Positions 44,709-52,932 of a DNA stretch of 64,000 nt are shown one piece after another (positions within the stretch are counted from its first letter, which is position 1; every line of letters begins with the position of its first letter). Source of the DNA: Chloroflexota bacterium (GTDB lineage: Bacteria; Chloroflexota; Anaerolineae; Aggregatilineales; Phototrophicaceae); contig WTGJ01000027.1 of NCBI GenBank assembly GCA_011523615.1, positions 666,826-730,825 of the forward strand, given 5' to 3'. The notes under the pieces are model-generated. The model was not told where the DNA came from. It saw only the letters and a list, made by a program, of their open reading frames with translations, and ran no database searches. A program made the position numbers and the translations under genes.

Positions 44709-45284
44709 ATGCGTCGGATGGGCACCGTAATTCAGCTGCAAGTACAGGGAGAACGGCTCAAAGATCATCGACCGGATTCATATGACCCACGGCGGATCAC
44801 GCAGGTGGATGCCCTGGAGTTGACGCCAGATGGTGCATTCGGTTTATGGGAAACGGGCCAACGATTGCAAGATGTTCATCACAACCATCACCCCACCAGC
44901 CGCAGCCGTGGCGACAACACTCTGTCCATTTGTTTTACACAGCAATATGAACGTGCACGGGAACGGTTTGGAACTCCTTTGCCCTTTGGTTGCATGGGGG
45001 AAAACATCTTGATCGAGGGTCCCGCAGCTTTCCAACCCGGTCTACCCGCTCCCGCATTGGTTTTTTCCACCGACGGTAGCGCGGACGAAGCGATCGTATC
45101 ACTGAATCGCCCCGCCCCACCCTGTCGCCCATTCAGCGCCTTTGCCAGCGGTGCTTCTACGCCCAACGAGCTGAAACTGGCATTGCAATTCTTCAGTGAT
45201 GGCGGTCGTGGATATTACGCGCAATTGAAAGAACCCCATTCGGCGATGCTGCATCCTGGCTTGGCAGTGTATCTCTTGGATTGA
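44709..45284 (+). CDS. MOSC-domain-like protein
   Basis: This 191-residue protein shows weak but plausible MOSC features. They are VDALELTPDGAFGLWE near residue 34, CMGENILIEG near 95 (compare the GENL/I element), and a conserved-type Cys in PAPPCRPFSAF near 138. MOSC proteins carry sulfur or bind molybdenum cofactor on a cysteine. The protein is shorter and more divergent than usual MOSC members, so function is open. The start at 44709 has a near-perfect AAAGGAGG 6 nt upstream. It is the last gene of the hisS-malQ run and is convergent with the following GNAT gene. Confidence 0.55.
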   Translation: MRRMGTVIQLQVQGERLKDHRPDSYDPRRITQVDALELTPDGAFGLWETGQRLQDVHHNHHPTSRSRGDNTLSICFTQQYERARERFGTPLPFGCMGENILIEGPAAFQPGLPAPALVFSTDGSADEAIVSLNRPAPPCRPFSAFASGASTPNELKLALQFFSDGGRGYYAQLKEPHSAMLHPGLAVYLLD

Positions 45285-45305
45285 AGTGGGCTGACGGGTG
45301 CGGAA

Positions 45306-46274
45306 TCACGCTCGCTGCATGTGTCCATCACCGTCTTTCAAGGCGTAGGTTTCCAGGAAGTAACCATCGGATTCTGTATTTTCATCCAACAGATTCTGAT
45401 ACCCTTCATCGATCAGCATTTGAATTTCCCGATAGTGTTGCCGATAGGCCCATTCACGCAACGCAATGATCAATTGGATCGATAAGGGTTTCATGGTCCA
45501 GAGTGATATGTCCACGCATTGCCGATGATATGCCTCTTGCCGAGCACAAACCAAGGCTTGCTGCCCGGCGATGGAAAGCTGCAACCGATCCGTGCGCAGG
45601 TCATCCTGCACAACCAAGACATCCCATTTCTTTTGCCACCATCGTTCCCATTCACTGCGAGAATTGCTGAAGCGGCCGATCGCCATTTCCCAGCCTGCAA
45701 TCTGGGCTGGATCCTCATCCTCTTGCGCCATCGCCCGGTAAAATACTCTGCCGCCTTGCGTCGGGAGGCGGTAGCGACGGGCGACTGAGATCCGCGAAAA
45801 ACCCATTTGTTCATACCAGTTTTCCGCTACGGGATGAATCCCCGTGATCAAGATGCGTGCTGGTTGTTCTTCCGCGGCGAATTGCCTCAGATGATCCAAT
45901 AAGTCCCTTTCTATCGTGTTGGATGAAGCGGCATCTTTGCGCACGATGAACGAAGAAATGCCCCAATGGTCGCCGAAAGGTTCTTGTTCCAGGCTGCGGA
46001 ATGCCTCCAAATAACCGATGATGCGCCCCTTGCGTTCCGCTACGATGGCCAACCCAGCACCGACCAGAATCTGCGATAAGTAGATCGCTGCCGTTTCCAC
46101 GCTCATCCATGCGCCGCCATGAAGCCAACGCTCCGCAATCTTCAACGCCGCATAGTTGCAATCCTCCACCGCCCCTGCTTCGGTGAAACGTTGCCAACGC
46201 TTGATTCGCGAGCGCAACAACTCGCTGATGGCATTCGTATCATCCAAACGAGCGGGCCGGATGCGGATGGACAT
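45306..46274 (-). CDS. GNAT-family N-acetyltransferase
   Basis: This 322-residue protein has an N-terminal GNAT fold: IRIRPARLDDTNAISELL at the start, LAIVAERKGRIIGYLEAF near residue 75 (strand 4), then FIVRKDAASSNTIERDLL and YEQMGFSRISVARRYRL near 160. The acyl-CoA loop is imperfect. The C-terminal half (about residues 170-322) could be a second degenerate GNAT domain or an unrelated helical region. The substrate is unknown. It is transcribed away from coaX. Confidence 0.7.
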   Translation of the reverse strand: MSIRIRPARLDDTNAISELLRSRIKRWQRFTEAGAVEDCNYAALKIAERWLHGGAWMSVETAAIYLSQILVGAGLAIVAERKGRIIGYLEAFRSLEQEPFGDHWGISSFIVRKDAASSNTIERDLLDHLRQFAAEEQPARILITGIHPVAENWYEQMGFSRISVARRYRLPTQGGRVFYRAMAQEDEDPAQIAGWEMAIGRFSNSRSEWERWWQKKWDVLVVQDDLRTDRLQLSIAGQQALVCARQEAYHRQCVDISLWTMKPLSIQLIIALREWAYRQHYREIQMLIDEGYQNLLDENTESDGYFLETYALKDGDGHMQRA

Positions 46275-46361
46275 GGTATGAATCGGAACCCCCTCATCTC
46301 CTGTGGCAGAGTATAGTATCTTATGGGCATCAATTCATTCCATTGCTCAGTGGCTTCAGCT

Positions 46362-47165
46362 ATGTTATTGGCGATCGATATTGGCAATACCAGCATCCAA
46401 ATGGGTCTGTGGGATGGCGCGGAATGGCTGCACATCTGGCGCATCCAGACGGACAAAGACCAAACAGCAGCTGACTATGTGGCCCGGATCCGTCAACTCT
46501 TTCAGCGTGCGGCCATCCTCCCAGCCGTCGTTCGCTTTGGGGTGATGAGCAGCGTCGTGCCTTCCTTGACCGATCCATTCCACCAGGCATTCAGCGAACT
46601 ATTTTCTCTGGTGCCGTTGACCATACGCCATGATATGCCCGGTATTCAAGTGAATATCGACCAACCCGAACAAGCCGGCGCAGATCGCCTGGTCAACGCC
46701 GCTGCCGCTCATGCCCTGTATGGTGGGCCAGCGATCGTCATCGATTTCGGAACGGCCACCAATTTTGATGTCGTATCTCCCCAAGGGGCATACATCGGCG
46801 GGGCCATCGCCCCCGGCATGCAAATGGCTCACGATGCCCTGGTGCAGGCAGCGGCGCGCTTGCAACCAGTGGCAATTGCACCACCCCCTCAGGTCATCGG
46901 CCGCAACACCGTTCACGCCATGCAATCCGGGATCTTCTGGGGATACTTGAGTCTCATCGAAGGCCTGGTTCAGCGCTTGCGAGCTGAGTTGTCCGTTCAG
47001 GGCATCCCTTCACCGAAGATCATCGCCAGCGGTGGTTATGCCAATGTGCTGGCACAGCATCTGCCCGATCTGATCGACGTGACCGCGCCCAATCTCCTGT
47101 TGGATGGCTTGCGCATCATTCATGACCGCTGCAATCCAACGCGATCACAAGCAAAGCAGCCGTAA
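46362..47165 (+). CDS. coaX: Type III pantothenate kinase
   Basis: This 267-residue ASKHA-fold enzyme starts coenzyme A synthesis by phosphorylating pantothenate. Signs are the phosphate loop LLAIDIGNTSIQMGLWDG at the very start, QAGADRLVNAAAAHALYG near 112, VIDFGTATNFDVVSPQGAYI near 132 with the catalytic Asp, and GGAIAPGMQMAHDAL. The ATG at 46362 leads directly into the phosphate loop and gives the usual length. An ATG at 46323 would add 13 residues, but it lies only 6 nt after a TATAGT that may be the -10 box (46312-46317). Confidence 0.93.
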   Translation: MLLAIDIGNTSIQMGLWDGAEWLHIWRIQTDKDQTAADYVARIRQLFQRAAILPAVVRFGVMSSVVPSLTDPFHQAFSELFSLVPLTIRHDMPGIQVNIDQPEQAGADRLVNAAAAHALYGGPAIVIDFGTATNFDVVSPQGAYIGGAIAPGMQMAHDALVQAAARLQPVAIAPPPQVIGRNTVHAMQSGIFWGYLSLIEGLVQRLRAELSVQGIPSPKIIASGGYANVLAQHLPDLIDVTAPNLLLDGLRIIHDRCNPTRSQAKQP

Positions 47166-47188
47166 AATCCCACTGCTTTCAGCGCATG

Positions 47189-47210
47189 ATTGTCAGCGTC
47201 TCGTGACAAT
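47189..47210. repeat. Short hairpin between coaX and tRNA-Asn
   Basis: ATTGTCA (47189-47195) and TGACAAT (47204-47210) form a perfect 7-bp stem with an 8-nt loop. It lies in the 83-bp gap between the convergent coaX and tRNA-Asn genes. There is no T-tract, so it is a weak terminator candidate, possibly used from both sides, or chance. Confidence 0.3.
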
Positions 47211-47248
47211 TGGGACAGTAACTCGAGTTTCAGCGGGGCGCCGAACCA

Positions 47249-47320
47249 CTCCACAGCCTGGATTCGAACCAGGAACCCACCGGTTAACAGCCGGTTGCTC
47301 TGCCGTTGAGCTACTGTGGA
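47249..47320 (-). tRNA. tRNA-Asn (GTT)
   Basis: A 72-nt cloverleaf on the minus strand. The acceptor stem is TCCACAG/CTGTGGA with discriminator G, the D-arm is GCTC...GAGC, and the anticodon arm is ACCGG-CTGTTAA-CCGGT with anticodon GTT. The variable loop has 5 nt (GGGTT) and the T-arm is CCTGG-TTCGAAT-CCAGG. All stems pair perfectly. CCA is not encoded. A strong promoter lies directly upstream. Confidence 0.97.
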
Positions 47321-47330
47321 AAGTGCAGCG

Positions 47331-47386
47331 CATGGTAACGGCCGAACGGAGTTCTGTCAAGCAAACTCAATACATGTGTTACCATG
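47331..47386. repeat. 9-bp inverted repeat flanking the tRNA-Asn promoter
   Basis: CATGGTAAC (47331-47339) and GTTACCATG (47378-47386) are perfect inverted copies 38 bp apart. The left arm contains the -10 box of the tRNA promoter. The right arm places an identical TACCAT on the plus strand 22 nt before the next gene's start, so the arms could be mirrored -10 regions of divergent promoters. Confidence 0.5.
47332..47360 (-). promoter_or_regulatory. Promoter of tRNA-Asn
   Basis: On the minus strand a perfect TTGACA (47355-47360) is followed by a 17-bp spacer and TACCAT (47332-47337). The first transcribed base would fall near 47325, only ~5 nt before the mature tRNA 5' end, as expected for a tRNA gene. 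Confidence 0.7.
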
Positions 47387-47407
47387 GTGCAATTCAGCGG
47401 AGTCCCC

Positions 47408-48556
47408 ATGTCCAAGCCCTTCACGATCCGCAAAGTCACTTCCGATGAGGATTTGCGCGGGCTGATCGAATTCCCCTGGTGTCTCTATCGCGATGATCCC
47501 AACTGGGCACCTCCGCTCCTGTCCATGCGTAGAGAGTTGCTGGATCAAGAACACAACCCTGCCTGGCAATATCTGGATGGCGAGTATTTCCTGGCGTGGC
47601 GAGGAGGCGAAGTCCTCGGTTCCATCGCCGCTTTCGTCAACCCCCGGCACAACGCAACCCATGACGAATACATCGCCTGGTTCGGCCTCTTTGATTGCAT
47701 CCACGAGGGTGAAGTTGCTGCATCATTGCTTCAAACCGCCATCGATTGGGCCACTCAGCGCGGATACAGCGCCATTCGTGGCCCGGCCAGTTTCACTTTG
47801 CATGCGGAATGCGGATTGTTGATCGACAATTTTGGGCCAGCGGTCTTGATGATGGCTTACAACCCACCTTACTATGCTGATTTCATCGAAAACGCCGGTT
47901 TCCGCAAAGTGATGGACGTGTTCAGCTGGGCCTTTTATGCCAATTCAGCCGAACAAGAAGCGGCAACGGAGCGCGCCCTGCGCCTTGCCGAAAAGTTGCA
48001 ACGCCGCGAGAAAATTCACTTGCGCACCTTTAACCCCCGCAATAGAAAACAGGAGTTTCTGCGCCTGCGTCACCTCTACAACCACGGCTGGGTGAACAAT
48101 TGGGGATTTGTTCCCATGACGGAGGCAGAGTTGGATGCCCTCATTGCCAGCCTCGGCATACTGATCGACCCCAATCTATGCATTTTTGCGGAAGTCGATG
48201 GAAAAGCGATCGGCTTTGTCCTGGCGATACCCAATTTGTCTGAAATCTTGCGTCGGGTTCGTCCGCGACCGGAAGTGCCCGAGCTGATCAGTCTGTTGCC
48301 CATCGCCTGGCAGCTCAAGATCCGCCGCAAGATCGAATGCGTACGCTCCCCATTGATGGGCATCCTACCTGAATATCACAAGCGTGGAGCGGCCATCATG
48401 CTGATGGCTTCCATGGCGAAGAAATTGTATCAAAGCCGTTACCGCATTTTTGATACGAGTTGGATCCTGGAAAGCAATCAGGATATGAACAGCATGTTGG
48501 CTGCCCTGGGCGCCAGGAAATACAAAACCCATCGATTTTACGAACGAAAACTTTGA
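47408..48556 (+). CDS. GNAT-like protein of unknown function
   Basis: This 382-residue protein resembles the large uncharacterised GNAT-like group typified by E. coli YghO. Landmarks are FPWCLYRDDPNWAPPLLSMR near residue 25, FLAWRGGEVLGSIAAFVNPR near 65, SAIRGPASFTLHAECGLLID near 125, and FVLAIPNLSEILRRVRPRP near 270. The C-terminal GNAT-like half ends with SWILESNQDMNSMLAALGA. The start at 47408 has GGAG 5-6 nt upstream. No substrate can be named. Its last 19 nt overlap the convergent fasciclin gene. Confidence 0.65.
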   Translation: MSKPFTIRKVTSDEDLRGLIEFPWCLYRDDPNWAPPLLSMRRELLDQEHNPAWQYLDGEYFLAWRGGEVLGSIAAFVNPRHNATHDEYIAWFGLFDCIHEGEVAASLLQTAIDWATQRGYSAIRGPASFTLHAECGLLIDNFGPAVLMMAYNPPYYADFIENAGFRKVMDVFSWAFYANSAEQEAATERALRLAEKLQRREKIHLRTFNPRNRKQEFLRLRHLYNHGWVNNWGFVPMTEAELDALIASLGILIDPNLCIFAEVDGKAIGFVLAIPNLSEILRRVRPRPEVPELISLLPIAWQLKIRRKIECVRSPLMGILPEYHKRGAAIMLMASMAKKLYQSRYRIFDTSWILESNQDMNSMLAALGARKYKTHRFYERKL

Positions 48557-49203
48557 TCGTTTCTTGCTGCTTCTTTGATGCGAGAACGCAACAAGGCAAT
48601 CTCGCGGTTGACCAGCCGCCAACGCCAAAACAAGCTGGACAAATACCCACTCACGAGCAACGCAACCACGGCGAGCCCCAGCACCAAGAACGAAAGGTTA
48701 TCGGCGATTTCAATGGCAAATTCGCCGGGGGCGAGCAAAACAGTATCCACGATATGCAGCCAGCCATTGCTCGCTGCAAGATCTCCCTGCAAGACTCGAG
48801 CTTCTCGGTTCAACAACAATTCATCATCTTGCCGATCGATGACCAGCGAGCTGCGTCGGTAAGGCATGACGCTGGTTTCTCCGCGCAGTTCTTCCAGCGA
48901 CATCGCTCCCGCAACCACATGAAAGCTGAGCAAGCTGGCCAGTCGATCCGGATGGGCGAAAAAATCTTCCTTCGTAGTCTCCAGTCGTTCAAATGCCCGG
49001 GCAAATGCTTCATCGGTGGGTGCGAAAACCGTGAATTGACCATCTTGCGTTAAGGTCAAGCCCCAATCGGTTTCCGCCAAGGCTTCGTGGAATATGCTAA
49101 GGTCGTTTTCGGCGACAACGATCTCGATGAGATCAGCATCTTCTTGTGCAGAAACGGGCCAGATGCAAAGCCAACCCAGGAATAACAGGATGAATGGGCG
49201 CAT
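48538..49203 (-). CDS. Fasciclin-domain protein with CcmD-like membrane tail
   Basis: This 221-residue protein has a signal peptide (residues 1-20, ending SAQ) and one FAS1 domain (about 26-160). FAS1 signs are LSIFHEALAETDWGLTL, the H1 box QFTVFAPTDEAFARAF, LLSFHVVAGAM, and the H2-like SNGWLHIVDTVLLAP. A single helix follows (about 170-192) and then a basic amphipathic tail, WRWRLVNREIALLRSRIKEA. The helix plus basic tail looks like CcmD, the small protein that normally follows CcmC and releases holo-CcmE. The gene starts 2 nt after ccmC, exactly where ccmD belongs, and no separate ccmD is seen. The fusion is my inference; the FAS1 domain is clear. Confidence 0.75.
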   Translation of the reverse strand: MRPFILLFLGWLCIWPVSAQEDADLIEIVVAENDLSIFHEALAETDWGLTLTQDGQFTVFAPTDEAFARAFERLETTKEDFFAHPDRLASLLSFHVVAGAMSLEELRGETSVMPYRRSSLVIDRQDDELLLNREARVLQGDLAASNGWLHIVDTVLLAPGEFAIEIADNLSFLVLGLAVVALLVSGYLSSLFWRWRLVNREIALLRSRIKEAARNDQSFRS

Positions 49204-49205
49204 GT

Positions 49206-49934
49206 TCAGGCCTCAAACCACTGCTGTCGCAGTTGTTCCAGTCGCTCGGACATTTGTTGCAATCGATAGCGCCAACGCATCAAAACGATGGGCAGGAGCA
49301 GGGCCCAGCCCAGCAGATTCACCAGCAACGTAATCTGCATCGTGGGACTTGCGTCAAAACTCCCCCGAGCCTCCTGCGCACTCGGACCGATCACAGCGGG
49401 GTGCATCGTATCCGGCCGGATGCGGATGATGATGAGCGTCATGATGGCCGTGAAGATCGCGAGGATGCCATACACTGCGGCAAAGCGCCGGCGAGTCTCT
49501 ACATTTTCGATCGCCCCCCGGAGGACGCCATACGCCGCATAGGTGAGGATCATGATCGCATCCCAGGTCAATCTCGGGTCCCAATTCCACCAGGTCGCCC
49601 AAATCGGTCGCGCCCAAATGGCACCCGTAACCAGATTGATGAGCGCCAGGAGCAATCCCACCTCCACGCCCACCACAGCGAGCCTATCCCACTTCACATC
49701 ACGACTTCTGAGATAGCGAAGGCTGGCATACACGGTGATGCTGAACGCCAGCAATGCGCCAAAAAAAGAAGGCATATGGATGTAAAACAGGCGCTGCACA
49801 TGACCCTGTTGGTCAGTTTCCGCGTAAAACAATGCCATCGCGAAGCCGACACCGAGCACGACGATGGCCAACCAGGTCAACCCATGCTCCCTCAGCGGAG
49901 GAGATTGCGCTTTCATCCGTTCACTTCGTTTCAT
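49206..49934 (-). CDS. ccmC: Haem export/handling protein CcmC
   Basis: This 242-residue, six-helix membrane protein loads haem onto CcmE during cytochrome c maturation. The Trp-rich haem-handling motif is present as WATWWNWDPRLTWD near residue 120, and the flanking His are in FYIHMPSF and TMHPAVIG. The start overlaps the ccmB stop by 4 nt. The N-terminus before the first helix is short. It is slightly longer at the C-terminus than the usual protein, with a charged tail. Confidence 0.94.
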   Translation of the reverse strand: MKRSERMKAQSPPLREHGLTWLAIVVLGVGFAMALFYAETDQQGHVQRLFYIHMPSFFGALLAFSITVYASLRYLRSRDVKWDRLAVVGVEVGLLLALINLVTGAIWARPIWATWWNWDPRLTWDAIMILTYAAYGVLRGAIENVETRRRFAAVYGILAIFTAIMTLIIIRIRPDTMHPAVIGPSAQEARGSFDASPTMQITLLVNLLGWALLLPIVLMRWRYRLQQMSERLEQLRQQWFEA

Positions 49935-50602
49935 TCATCGATCAAATGAGGATATAACCAGGATGTGAGGATGAGAAGGATGATATCCTGAAGCACCAGC
50001 AAGGCAACCCATTCATTCCTCACCGGCAATTCGCTTTGCGTGGCGAGGGTGAATCGCACACAGGTGAGCAAGATGGGCAAGATCAACGGGATCAGCAATA
50101 CACTCATCACCCCTACCCGTACGCTGATGTGGGAGAACATTGTAGTCAGCGTCGTGCCGATGGTAACCAACCCCAATGAACCCAATAGCGAAGCCAGCCA
50201 GAAATCCATATGCCACAACCGAGCATTGAACAACCCACTCTGCAGCAGCACGGTGAACAGAAGCAAGCACAGCGTGATCAGCCAATTGGCCAGCAATTGA
50301 CCGTAGAATATCGCCAGACGAGGGAGTGGGGCGAGTTTGATGGCCTGGCTCATCCTCTGGCGGCTGCCTTCGCTCCCCTGTCGTTCAAAACCCAGCAAAC
50401 TGGCAAAAAGAATGGTCGTCCAGAAGACCCCCACGACCACCTCTCGCCGCAGGATGTGCTGCAATTCCAGCGCGAAGCTGAAGACAAAAGTGTTCAAAAT
50501 AGCAAAGAGAAAGATGATCCATAGGCGTTGGCGGTTACGAATGTCGAAGATCAAGTCTCTTCGTAAAATGAGCATCACCGCCTGCACAAACGTGATCTTC
50601 AT
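49931..50602 (-). CDS. ccmB: Haem ABC transporter permease CcmB
   Basis: This 223-residue, six-helix permease partner of CcmA releases holo-CcmE from CcmC. Signs are LILRRDLIFDIRNRQRL, TTILFASLLGFERQGSEGSR with the conserved fold, and GSLGLVTIGTTLTTMF. The ATG at 50602 overlaps the ccmA stop as ATGA and leads into the first conserved segment; a longer frame upstream lies within ccmA. Confidence 0.9.
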   Translation of the reverse strand: MKITFVQAVMLILRRDLIFDIRNRQRLWIIFLFAILNTFVFSFALELQHILRREVVVGVFWTTILFASLLGFERQGSEGSRQRMSQAIKLAPLPRLAIFYGQLLANWLITLCLLLFTVLLQSGLFNARLWHMDFWLASLLGSLGLVTIGTTLTTMFSHISVRVGVMSVLLIPLILPILLTCVRFTLATQSELPVRNEWVALLVLQDIILLILTSWLYPHLIDE

Positions 50603-51429
50603 GCGCTGCGGTTCATCATTTCTTGGCACAGGGTTGCTTTGAGTGTGGCAGGCCAATCGGTTTCCGCAACCTGCCCTGCTTCATCCACCACCAATCGGCC
50701 AGCATGCAGCAACAGGACACGATCGGCGATCGCCGCCACCCGTGAAGATTCATGGGTTACCCAGAGAATCAGACTGCCGCTGTCTCGCGCATCCTTCATC
50801 ATTTGTACGACCACGTCCTCAGCCACTACATCCAGATGATTCAACGGCTCATCCAGCAGCAATAGCTCTGGGCCATGCAAAGTGGCGCGGGCGATATCAA
50901 CCAATTGTTGCCTGCCGCGCGAGAGCTGCCTGACGGCCAGCTCCGCAAACTTGGCCAGGCCCAATCGCCCGAGCGAATGATCTACCCTCAATTTCCCCGC
51001 CGATCCATAGCAGTGGGCGAAAAAACTCAGGTTTTCCTGGATCGTGAACGATTCATCCAAGAAGATTTCATGCCCTGCATAGCCAATGTGGGCCCGTACC
51101 TGGGCGGCTTCTTTGGGCAGTTGCCAACCAGCCACTTGTATGTTTCCTTCCGAGGGGCGTAACAAACCCGCACAAAGTTTCAACAAGGTGGATTTCCCGC
51201 TGCCATTGGCGCCGAGGATGGCCACAATTTGACCACCGTGCAGCTCACAGCTGACGTCTTGCAGCGCCGGTATCCAGCCGAAGCGCTTGGTGAGCTGTTG
51301 CAGCCGGATCAATGGTAGGGCGTCGGTGGCGGAAGGTTGCGTTCGCCCGACATCTTCCTGCAAGCCATCATTTTCAGATGCAACGCTCAACGGAGCACGC
51401 CTACCTTTCCCAAGGATTTGCCGGATCAT
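50599..51429 (-). CDS. ccmA: Haem ABC transporter ATP-binding protein CcmA
   Basis: This 276-residue ABC ATPase has Walker A GANGSGKST, the signature as LSRGRQQLVDIA (G to R at the LSGGQ third position), Walker B LLLLDEP, and the H-loop in VTHESSRVA. ATP hydrolysis by CcmAB drives release of haem-loaded CcmE. The ATG at 51429 overlaps the upstream cytochrome gene by 4 nt; about 45 residues precede the ABC domain, longer than usual. The order ccmA-B-C is standard. Confidence 0.92.
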   Translation of the reverse strand: MIRQILGKGRRAPLSVASENDGLQEDVGRTQPSATDALPLIRLQQLTKRFGWIPALQDVSCELHGGQIVAILGANGSGKSTLLKLCAGLLRPSEGNIQVAGWQLPKEAAQVRAHIGYAGHEIFLDESFTIQENLSFFAHCYGSAGKLRVDHSLGRLGLAKFAELAVRQLSRGRQQLVDIARATLHGPELLLLDEPLNHLDVVAEDVVVQMMKDARDSGSLILWVTHESSRVAAIADRVLLLHAGRLVVDEAGQVAETDWPATLKATLCQEMMNRSA

Positions 51430-52925
51430 TCCACCGCCTGGATGCCAAATCGAATGACGTGACCCGGTTCGTAGGCCACCTCTGACCCGTAGACCCGATA
51501 TTTCCTGTCGTTGATTTCTTCGATCCCCTGGTCGGCCAGATCCAAACCCAACAGCTGCCAACCTTCCGCAGGAATCAAAATGCGCAGCGCGCCGTACAGC
51601 CCATACGGCAGGGAATGATCATACACTGCCAGGACATTCCGCGGTACGACATATTGCATACCCACCACTTCACCGGCCCCCGCGAGGATCGGCTGAAAGC
51701 CATAGACATGTAACGCATCTTCATCCAAGCGATGACGGGCCTTTGCCCCGATTTCCACCAGCCTGGCCCCGCTGGGCAACGGGACTTGCCAGGCGATGGA
51801 TTCGCTTTCGGCGAACAGTTCAGCAGAGGAATTGATGAGTTTCAACGCCTGTGTGACTTGGAACAATTCCCCCAACTCTTCCGCGTATACAGGAAAAAAC
51901 TGCAGCGCCAGAGATTCCTGTTTCAACGCATCCAATCTGGTTGAGGTCCGATGAACCGGGACGCTCCGCAAGGCTTGCATCTGCTCCATCGTATAATGAA
52001 GACTGCGATATTCAGAATCGGCGAGTTCGACAAGTGCTTGATAAAGCCATTGATCCACCAGAGGAAGAGCGTAGAACGTCGCCTGGCCCGCTTCGATCGA
52101 GTCGGCACGCCACATTTTCCGTGTTGCGCCAGCGACGCTGGCCCGAATCCATACCGAGAAATCGGAATTCTGCGGAAGCTTGGGCAGGCTGACCACCACC
52201 TCACGATTCACCATCGGATACGACGGTGGTTGTTCATACCCCAGCCAGTAGTCCTCCCCACCCAGACTCTCGCTGCGAAGATATTGCGTCAGCTGCTGCA
52301 ATTCGAGCTCATTCAGAGCCGGAGCGGGCTGCACTTCGGCAAATTCCTCAGCGACCCGCTCCGCCAATTGTTCATCGCTCCATTGACTCATTGCGTCCAA
52401 ATCACGGATCAATTCGCTCAAAATGGGTGAATCATTCGCTGGATCTTTCGTCGGTTCATCGGGACCGTTGCAAGATGCGCAAAGATCATGCCAAATCGTT
52501 TCTCCACGATGAATTTCGTCTTCGCGATAAGATAGCGTGTAGCTGTACCAGGCCAGCTGCCATCGTTCGATCGCACTCAGGCTGGTCCAGGGTGGCATGA
52601 ATCGATCCAACTGGCCATACGTGATCGCTTCAAACCACGCTTGAGGTGAGATCGATTGCTGAGCCCCGAGCCGGAAATTGGCAGGTGCAGGGATTTGCTG
52701 GTTGATGACGAGCAGGCCATCACCATCCCCCGTTGCGCCATGGCATGCCGCACAATGCTCCACGAACAATTGCTCTCCGACCTTTGCGCTGGGTTTCGGC
52801 AGCCCAGAAGCCAGCTCTGCCGGAGTAGCGGTCAATGGTGGTTGCAGTGTGATGAGGATGTCCGGGGCGTCGCTGCAAGCAACCAACATCAGCAGCAGGG
52901 CAACCGTAGCCAGTGCGAATTTCAT
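51426..52925 (-). CDS. Cytochrome c lipoprotein with one intact and one degenerate haem site
   Basis: This exported 499-residue lipoprotein has a hydrophobic signal ending in LVACSDA, a lipobox with Cys near residue 17. Two cytochrome c-like modules follow. The first has CAACHGATGDG, an intact CxxCH. The second has LCASCNGPDEP, in which the haem-ligating His is Asn (CxxCN); the AAC codon lies at 52467-52469. The C-terminal half (from about residue 250) is probably beta-rich and not recognised. It lies inside the ccm operon, 7 nt after ccmG and overlapping ccmA, so it is likely a client of the same system. An upstream ATG (52967) would bury the lipobox and is unlikely. Confidence 0.78.
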   Translation of the reverse strand: MKFALATVALLLMLVACSDAPDILITLQPPLTATPAELASGLPKPSAKVGEQLFVEHCAACHGATGDGDGLLVINQQIPAPANFRLGAQQSISPQAWFEAITYGQLDRFMPPWTSLSAIERWQLAWYSYTLSYREDEIHRGETIWHDLCASCNGPDEPTKDPANDSPILSELIRDLDAMSQWSDEQLAERVAEEFAEVQPAPALNELELQQLTQYLRSESLGGEDYWLGYEQPPSYPMVNREVVVSLPKLPQNSDFSVWIRASVAGATRKMWRADSIEAGQATFYALPLVDQWLYQALVELADSEYRSLHYTMEQMQALRSVPVHRTSTRLDALKQESLALQFFPVYAEELGELFQVTQALKLINSSAELFAESESIAWQVPLPSGARLVEIGAKARHRLDEDALHVYGFQPILAGAGEVVGMQYVVPRNVLAVYDHSLPYGLYGALRILIPAEGWQLLGLDLADQGIEEINDRKYRVYGSEVAYEPGHVIRFGIQAVE

Positions 52926-52932
52926 TGGTGAT

